Shown: positions 59,117 to 64,000 of the stretch, piece by piece
Numbering within the stretch: position 1 is the first letter of the stretch
Layout: the number at the start of each line of letters is the position of its first letter
Source: Vibrio sp. Of7-15
Lineage (GTDB): Bacteria; Pseudomonadota; Gammaproteobacteria; Enterobacterales; Vibrionaceae
Assembly (NCBI RefSeq): GCF_022347565.1
Contig: NZ_JAKRGH010000019.1
Location: forward strand, 1 to 64,000
Reading direction: 5' to 3'
Length of the DNA stretch: 64,000 bases
Program-made: the position numbers and the translations under genes
Notes under the pieces: model-generated
Seen by the model: the letters and a program-made list of their open reading frames with translations, nothing else
The model's database searches: none
Told to the model about the DNA's origin: nothing

Positions 59117-61696
59117 ATGACGAAGGCAACTCAACCGTCTCAAGATGTGCAAGAAATGGTGGCTCAATCTGACACTGGTGCGCGAAATCCAAGTGGCCTA
59201 TCCGGCCGAATTATGTGGTTTGTGCCTCTATGTTGGTCACTTTTCCAACTTTGGTATGCATCGCCTCTGCCGTTCATTTTTAACTTTGGCATACTCAACG
59301 ACACAGAAGCTCGTTCGATTCATTTAGCTTTTGCTATCTTTCTAGCATTTACAGCTTATCCTGCTTTAAAAGGCTCTCCTCGAGATCGTATTCCAGTTGT
59401 TGACTGGGCTCTTGCCTTTGCAGGAAGTCTCTCAGCGGCTTATATTTATCTTTTTTATACCAGCCTAGCCGGACGCTCTGGTGCCCCAACAACACTCGAC
59501 ATTGTGGTTGCGGTAACTGGTATGATCCTATTGCTTGAAGCAACACGACGCGCACTGGGTCCACCATTGATGGTGGTTGCTGCCGTGTTCTTACTGTATA
59601 CCTTTGGTGGCCCTCACATGCCAGATGTGATTGCTCATAAAGGCGCAAGTTTAAACAAAGCCATGTCTCATTTATGGCTAACAACAGAAGGCGTATTTGG
59701 TGTTGCACTTGGGGTATCAACATCGTTCGTTTTCTTGTTTGTTTTGTTTGGTGCCATGTTAGAACGTGCTGGCGCAGGTGCTTACTTCATTAAGGTCGCC
59801 TTCTCTTTACTTGGTCATATGAAAGGTGGTCCAGCGAAAGCAGCAGTAGTTGCTTCTGGTTTGTCTGGTTTAGTATCAGGCTCATCCATCGCAAACGTAG
59901 TAACAACAGGTACATTTACCATCCCACTAATGAAACGTGTTGGCTTTCCAGGTACAAAAGCCGGCGCTGTTGAAGTTGCCGCCTCAACCAATGGTCAGTT
60001 AACACCGCCAATCATGGGGGCAGCCGCTTTCCTTATGGTTGAATACGTGGGCATTTCTTATGTGGATGTTATTCGTCATGCCCTACTTCCTGCACTAATT
60101 TCTTATATTGCCCTACTGTATATTGTGCACCTAGAAGCGTGTAAAGCAGGTATGACAGGTTTGCCTCGTCGCTACAAGCCGACGGCTGCTCAAAGCCTAC
60201 TTTCCTTTACCGGAACCATCCTAGGATTAGTGGTATTAAGTGCGATCGTGTATTACGGTATTGGCTGGACAAAAGATGTCTTTGGTGATGCCGCAACACC
60301 GATTGTGACGGTGGCTTTATTACTGGCTTATATCGGCTTGATCAGTATTTCCTCCAAGTACCAAGATCATGCCATGATGAACATTGATGAGGAATTGGTG
60401 GAAGTGCCTGAGCCAGGCCCAACGATCAAATCAGGCCTGCATTTCCTATTGCCTATCGTTGTTTTGGTTTGGTGTTTGACTGTCGAGCGCTTCTCACCGG
60501 GTCTGTCTGCTTTCTGGGCTACCGTGTTCATGATCTTTATCTTGATCACTCAACGCCCGCTAATGGCATTGTTCAACAAAAACTCTGAGCTTGTTCAAGC
60601 CACTAAAGAAGGTTTTATTGATCTTGGTGAAAGCCTAGTGGTAGGTGCTCGTAATATGATCGGTATCGGTGTTGCAACAGCGGCAGCGGGAACGGTTGTA
60701 GGCGTAGTGACTCTGACTGGTATTGGCCTTGTGATGACTGACTTTGTCGAGTTCATCTCTGGCGGCAGCGTGATCCTGATGTTGCTCTTTACAGCAATAA
60801 TCAGCTTAGTACTCGGTATGGGCTTACCAACCACAGCGAACTACATCGTGGTATCCACCTTAATGGCTCCAGTTATTGTCACTCTTGGTGCCGCTCATGG
60901 TCTGATTATTCCACTGATCGCCGTTCACTTATTCGTGTTCTACTTTGGTATTTTGGCCGATGATACTCCGCCAGTAGGCTTAGCCGCCTTTGCCGCAGCA
61001 GCAATTGCAAAATCGGACCCAATCCGAACTGGTATCCAAGGTTTTACCTACGATATTCGTACCGCTATTTTGCCATTCATGTTTGTGTTTAACACTCAGC
61101 TATTAATGATTGGTGTGGATAGTTGGTGGCACCTGTTCTTAACCGTTGCCTCTGCCGTGTTGGCGATGTTGGTCTTCTCTTCAGCCACACAAGGTTGGTG
61201 GTTTACCAAAAATAAATGGTGGGAAACCGTCCTGATGTTGATCATTACGTTTTCGTTCTTCCGCCCAGGCTTTTGGTGGGATGAGTTATACCCAGCCAAA
61301 GACATTTATCAAGGTACGGAAATTGTTCAAATTGCTGAGCAATTGGTTCCAGGTCAATCTCTTGAACTGCGTGTTGCGGGTGAAACATTAGAAGGGGATA
61401 TGATGGAAAAAACCGTTCTATTACCTTTTGAAGAAACCGCCCAAACTGGTGAAGAACGTGTCTCTTCTATGGGTCTGATGCTAAATAGCAACGACAACAA
61501 AATGATCGTTGATATGGTTGAATTCGGTAGCCCTGCGGAAGCATCTGGTATCGATTTTGATTGGGAAATCAAACAAGTACTGGTCCCTGCAGATCGTCCA
61601 ATGAAAGAGTGGGTATTCGTTCCAACTCTCTTATTACTGATTTTAATGGGCTTTAATCAACGTCGTCGCGCACAAAAGGAGAGCTTGACGGCTTAA
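59117..61696 (+). CDS. TAXI-type TRAP transporter fused permease (DctQM)
   Basis: An 859-aa inner-membrane protein fusing the small (DctQ-like, N-terminal four helices) and large (DctM) TRAP subunits. The transport core has VSGSSIANVVTTGTFTIPLMK near residue 255 and GLPTTANYIVVSTLMAPV near 573. The C-terminal part after about 730 is the DUF3394-type domain seen in TAXI permeases (EFGSPAEASGIDFDWEI), followed by a last membrane helix. It uses an Na+ gradient in known relatives. Confidence 0.93.
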   Translation: MTKATQPSQDVQEMVAQSDTGARNPSGLSGRIMWFVPLCWSLFQLWYASPLPFIFNFGILNDTEARSIHLAFAIFLAFTAYPALKGSPRDRIPVVDWALAFAGSLSAAYIYLFYTSLAGRSGAPTTLDIVVAVTGMILLLEATRRALGPPLMVVAAVFLLYTFGGPHMPDVIAHKGASLNKAMSHLWLTTEGVFGVALGVSTSFVFLFVLFGAMLERAGAGAYFIKVAFSLLGHMKGGPAKAAVVASGLSGLVSGSSIANVVTTGTFTIPLMKRVGFPGTKAGAVEVAASTNGQLTPPIMGAAAFLMVEYVGISYVDVIRHALLPALISYIALLYIVHLEACKAGMTGLPRRYKPTAAQSLLSFTGTILGLVVLSAIVYYGIGWTKDVFGDAATPIVTVALLLAYIGLISISSKYQDHAMMNIDEELVEVPEPGPTIKSGLHFLLPIVVLVWCLTVERFSPGLSAFWATVFMIFILITQRPLMALFNKNSELVQATKEGFIDLGESLVVGARNMIGIGVATAAAGTVVGVVTLTGIGLVMTDFVEFISGGSVILMLLFTAIISLVLGMGLPTTANYIVVSTLMAPVIVTLGAAHGLIIPLIAVHLFVFYFGILADDTPPVGLAAFAAAAIAKSDPIRTGIQGFTYDIRTAILPFMFVFNTQLLMIGVDSWWHLFLTVASAVLAMLVFSSATQGWWFTKNKWWETVLMLIITFSFFRPGFWWDELYPAKDIYQGTEIVQIAEQLVPGQSLELRVAGETLEGDMMEKTVLLPFEETAQTGEERVSSMGLMLNSNDNKMIVDMVEFGSPAEASGIDFDWEIKQVLVPADRPMKEWVFVPTLLLLILMGFNQRRRAQKESLTA

Positions 61697-61757
61697 GTTT
61701 GAATGGAATCGTCCTTTGGAGGAGCTGCGTGCTCCTCCCAGACAGGTAAAAATAATT

Positions 61758-62195
61758 ATGTATAAACAGATTCTTGTTCCAGTTGATTTAAACGAAAAAG
61801 GCTTTGCGGATAAAGCGGTAAAACTGGCGGTATGGCACGCTCAGCAGTCGAATGCTGAACTGCATCTTCTGAACGTAGTACCAGGCATTCACATGTCGAT
61901 GGTCTCTACCTATTTCCCAAAAGATGCCGCCAAGCAAATGAAAGAAGATGTGGCCACACAACTGAATGAGTTTGCCGCACAGTTTGTGCCTGAAAATGTG
62001 GTGTACAAAGTTCATGTGGCAGAAGGTAAAGCTTACGCAACGATTCTAGATTACGCTGAACGCCTTGGATCTGATCTGATCGTAATGCCAAGTCACAAAC
62101 GATCTAAGTTGGATAAGGTAATGCTGGGCTCTGTTGCTGCGAAAGTGGTAGAGAATTCACCGATCAACGTATTAGTCGTGAAACCGCAAGGTTAA
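61758..62195 (+). CDS. Universal stress protein A family, TRAP-associated
   Basis: A 145-aa UspA-fold protein (YKQILVPVDLNEKG; DYAERLGSDLIVMPSHKR; LGSVAAKVVENSPINVLVVK). The second half keeps the LGS...NVLVV part of the nucleotide loop, but the first glycines of the ATP motif are not obvious. Its position after a TRAP permease is like TeaD, which regulates the TeaABC transporter. The start is ATG 61758; the frame is open from 61716. Confidence 0.88.
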   Translation: MYKQILVPVDLNEKGFADKAVKLAVWHAQQSNAELHLLNVVPGIHMSMVSTYFPKDAAKQMKEDVATQLNEFAAQFVPENVVYKVHVAEGKAYATILDYAERLGSDLIVMPSHKRSKLDKVMLGSVAAKVVENSPINVLVVKPQG

Positions 62196-62214
62196 CCGCT
62201 ACTTTCAGAAAGAC

Positions 62215-62240
62215 AAAAAGCACGTTTCGGCGTGCTTTTT
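62215..62240 (+). terminator. Terminator of the TAXI transporter operon
   Basis: AAAAAGCACG and CGTGCTTTTT arms with a six-base loop. The symmetrical A and T tracts let it also serve the opposing gene. Confidence 0.85.
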
Positions 62241-62271
62241 CTTACCTAGAACGCTGACCTAAATTCAACCA

Positions 62272-63252
62272 TTAGACCACTCGACGTAAACGCTCTCCAC
62301 GACTAAACGCTTCGATATTTTCCATTAACAAATCTAATAAAGTGCCAATTGAAGAGTCGCTTCCCCAAGCCACATGAGGTGTAAGCAATAAATTGGCTAG
62401 ATGCTGATTAGCTAATAACGGATTGCTATTATCCGCAGGCTCCTGAGTAAACACATCCACTCCCGCTCCTGCAATCTCTTTCTCTTTAAGAGCTTTAACT
62501 AAAGCAGCCTCATCCACTAACCCACCACGCCCAGTATTAATAAGTACTGCGCTTTCCTTCATCGCTTTCAATTCATTTGTGCTGATCAAATTGGTGGTTT
62601 CATCGGTCAGCGGACAATGCAAACTAATGACATCTGCCTCAGCTAAAACCTGCTCAAAAGGAAAGTAACCTTCTCGACATATTGCAGCCCCTTTGCGTTC
62701 TGCAAACAGAACTGTCATGCCTAACCCTTTTGCTAAACTGGCGACGGCTTGCCCTAAGCTGCCGCTACCCACAAGGCCTAAAGTTGAACCTGCTATGTCC
62801 ATGATCGGATGGGTAAAGAAACAAAACTGCTGCTGTTTTTGCCACTCTCCTTGCGCAATATCTTGATGATAGCCCAGCAAATTTCGTTTTAATGCAAACA
62901 TCATTGCCACCACATGCTCAGGCACAGATCGAGTGGCATAACCTTGAATATTGGCAACAGCAATATCATTGGCTTGGCAATAATCCAAATCGACATTATT
63001 TGTTCCCGTGGCAGCAATCGCAATCAGCTTAATGTGCGGGTGGCGCGCTAACGTGCTTGCGTTCAAAACCACTTTGTTACTGATCACAATCTCTGCACCA
63101 AACAAGCGATCATCGAGCTCTTCGACAGAAGTCGATGCGTATTCTTGCCATTGATGTTCAATGCCCGGACGTGGGATCGTAATATGAGGTGGGATTGTTG
63201 CGGTATCTAAAAATACAATGGTGGGTGTCGCAGACAAAGATCGTACAGCCAT
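62272..63252 (-). CDS. D-2-hydroxyacid dehydrogenase family protein
   Basis: A 326-aa NAD(P)-dependent oxidoreductase. It shows IAIAATGTNNVDLDYC, the Rossmann motif GLVGSGSLGQAVASLAKGLGM, the catalytic Arg in LINTGRGGLVDEAAL, Glu in DVFTQEP and His in LLTPHVAWGS. It is most like glycerate or hydroxypyruvate reductase (HprA-type). The start is ATG 63252; a longer frame to 63321 lacks a good ribosome binding site. Exact substrate not decidable. Confidence 0.88.
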   Translation of the reverse strand: MAVRSLSATPTIVFLDTATIPPHITIPRPGIEHQWQEYASTSVEELDDRLFGAEIVISNKVVLNASTLARHPHIKLIAIAATGTNNVDLDYCQANDIAVANIQGYATRSVPEHVVAMMFALKRNLLGYHQDIAQGEWQKQQQFCFFTHPIMDIAGSTLGLVGSGSLGQAVASLAKGLGMTVLFAERKGAAICREGYFPFEQVLAEADVISLHCPLTDETTNLISTNELKAMKESAVLINTGRGGLVDEAALVKALKEKEIAGAGVDVFTQEPADNSNPLLANQHLANLLLTPHVAWGSDSSIGTLLDLLMENIEAFSRGERLRRVV

Positions 63253-63345
63253 AATCAAACATCCATTTAACGAGCCAAAAAGAATGAATGCTAGACTACC
63301 AACAGTCCGGCCAGAACCCAATCCCAGCCGGTCAGTAAAATCACA

Positions 63346-64000
63346 CTATGAGGATTTCAGAGTCTTATAATCCGGTAATGCTTGTGGTAAGTCGAGTTGT
63401 GCTAAAACGTCCGTTTTTGCCTCTTCATAAAATTCACAAGGCGCAAATAAATAAGTTAACTGATTATTTCCTGGGTGATATAAGCTCAGCTCAGCAGAAT
63501 GTAACTGCAAACGATCTGAGGCGGCGTAAGCTTCTGGCGTCGCATAAAACTCATCCCCAATGATCGGGTGGCCCAACTCCATCATATGTACTCGTAGTTG
63601 ATGGGATCGCCCAGTGATCGGCAGTAAACGCACTAGAGTGGTGTTTTCTTCATAAGCCACAACCTGATAGCGTGTTTGAGAAGGTTTCCCATGCTCATAG
63701 CACACTTTTTGAATCGGGCGGTTAGGCCAATCGCAAATTAAGGGAAGATCAATCAAGCCTTCTTCTTGTGCTACTTTCCCCCACACTCGGGCATAGTACA
63801 CCTTGTGAGTTAAACGGTACTGAAACTGTTTTTTAATATGGCGCTCAGCATCTTTATGAAGCGCAAATACCATCAGCCCTGACGTCGCCATGTCCAAACG
63901 GTGCACTAATTGTGCTTCAGGAAACTCCGCAACTACTCGCGACCACACACTATCGTAGTGCGCTGGATCCTTACCCGGGTTCGACAACAAGCCCGCTGGT
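63346..64000 (-). CDS. rluA: Ribosomal/tRNA pseudouridine synthase RluA (5' part missing)
   Basis: Modifies U746 of 23S rRNA and U32 of some tRNAs in E. coli. The frame is open past the right window edge, so the N-terminus (about 40 residues by comparison with E. coli) is outside. Visible parts are PAGLLSNPGK at the edge, the catalytic HRLDMATSG, LPLICDWPNRPIQKVCYE, and LPITGRSHQLRVHM. This matches RluA rather than other RluA-family enzymes. Confidence 0.93.
   Translation of the reverse strand, partial: PAGLLSNPGKDPAHYDSVWSRVVAEFPEAQLVHRLDMATSGLMVFALHKDAERHIKKQFQYRLTHKVYYARVWGKVAQEEGLIDLPLICDWPNRPIQKVCYEHGKPSQTRYQVVAYEENTTLVRLLPITGRSHQLRVHMMELGHPIIGDEFYATPEAYAASDRLQLHSAELSLYHPGNNQLTYLFAPCEFYEEAKTDVLAQLDLPQALPDYKTLKSS

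Overview
This window looks like a chromosome segment from a member of the Vibrionaceae. The evidence is protein similarity recalled from memory, not a search: NorM, IlvI, PykF, GlmS and LeuO read almost like Vibrio/Enterobacterales orthologues. The order ilvIH - acyl-CoA ligase - leuO - PAP2/VC2487-type glycosyltransferase - leuABCD matches Vibrio synteny, as does the DeoR regulator - glmS pair near pykF. The AT-rich composition would fit an Aliivibrio- or Photobacterium-like species, but I cannot name one.

Layout. 1-47 is the 5' start of a transposase running off the left edge. 165-1532 is the NorM multidrug exporter. 2003-13037 is an accessory biosynthetic gene cluster, all on the minus strand and probably one operon read from 13037 down to about 2003. 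In order of transcription it encodes a BacA-like prephenate decarboxylase/dehydratase-fold protein, an uncharacterised His-rich protein, an FAD/NAD(P) monooxygenase-like enzyme and an ATP-grasp ligase. These are followed by a 30-residue peptide ORF with a strong ribosome binding site, an O-/N-carbamoyltransferase, a small carrier protein and an alpha/beta hydrolase. Last come a stand-alone NRPS-type adenylation domain, a subtilisin-like protease without a signal peptide, and a phosphopantetheinyl transferase. A gene-poor stretch of about 1 kb separates it from glmS, so it sits on the attTn7 side of glmS, a common island site. This cluster is the main candidate for an undescribed system. I infer a carbamoylated, peptide-linked, prephenate-derived small molecule; the product is unknown.

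14028-23131: glmS with its DeoR-type regulator (three copies of a 9-bp operator-like repeat at the start), yeiH, two small membrane-protein ORFs (48 and 43 aa), pykF, a GntR/FCD regulator and a Cache-PAS-GGDEF diguanylate cyclase. 23308-41488: branched-chain amino acid region, ilvIH, an acyl-CoA ligase, leuO, a glycosyltransferase/PAP2 pair, a TetR-MFP-RND efflux set, then the leuL attenuator and leuABCD.

41620-57645: housekeeping block with a DUF547 protein, djlA, the envelope/RNA-maturation operon lptD-surA-pdxA-rsmA-apaG-apaH, folA, yjjPB, obgE/rpmA/rplU, ispB, a 63-aa hypothetical, mdh and argR. 57989-64000: a TAXI-type TRAP transporter with its universal stress protein, a D-2-hydroxyacid dehydrogenase and a 5'-truncated rluA. 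No tRNA, rRNA or CRISPR array was seen. All translation starts were chosen by eye from start codon, Shine-Dalgarno match and remembered family length.
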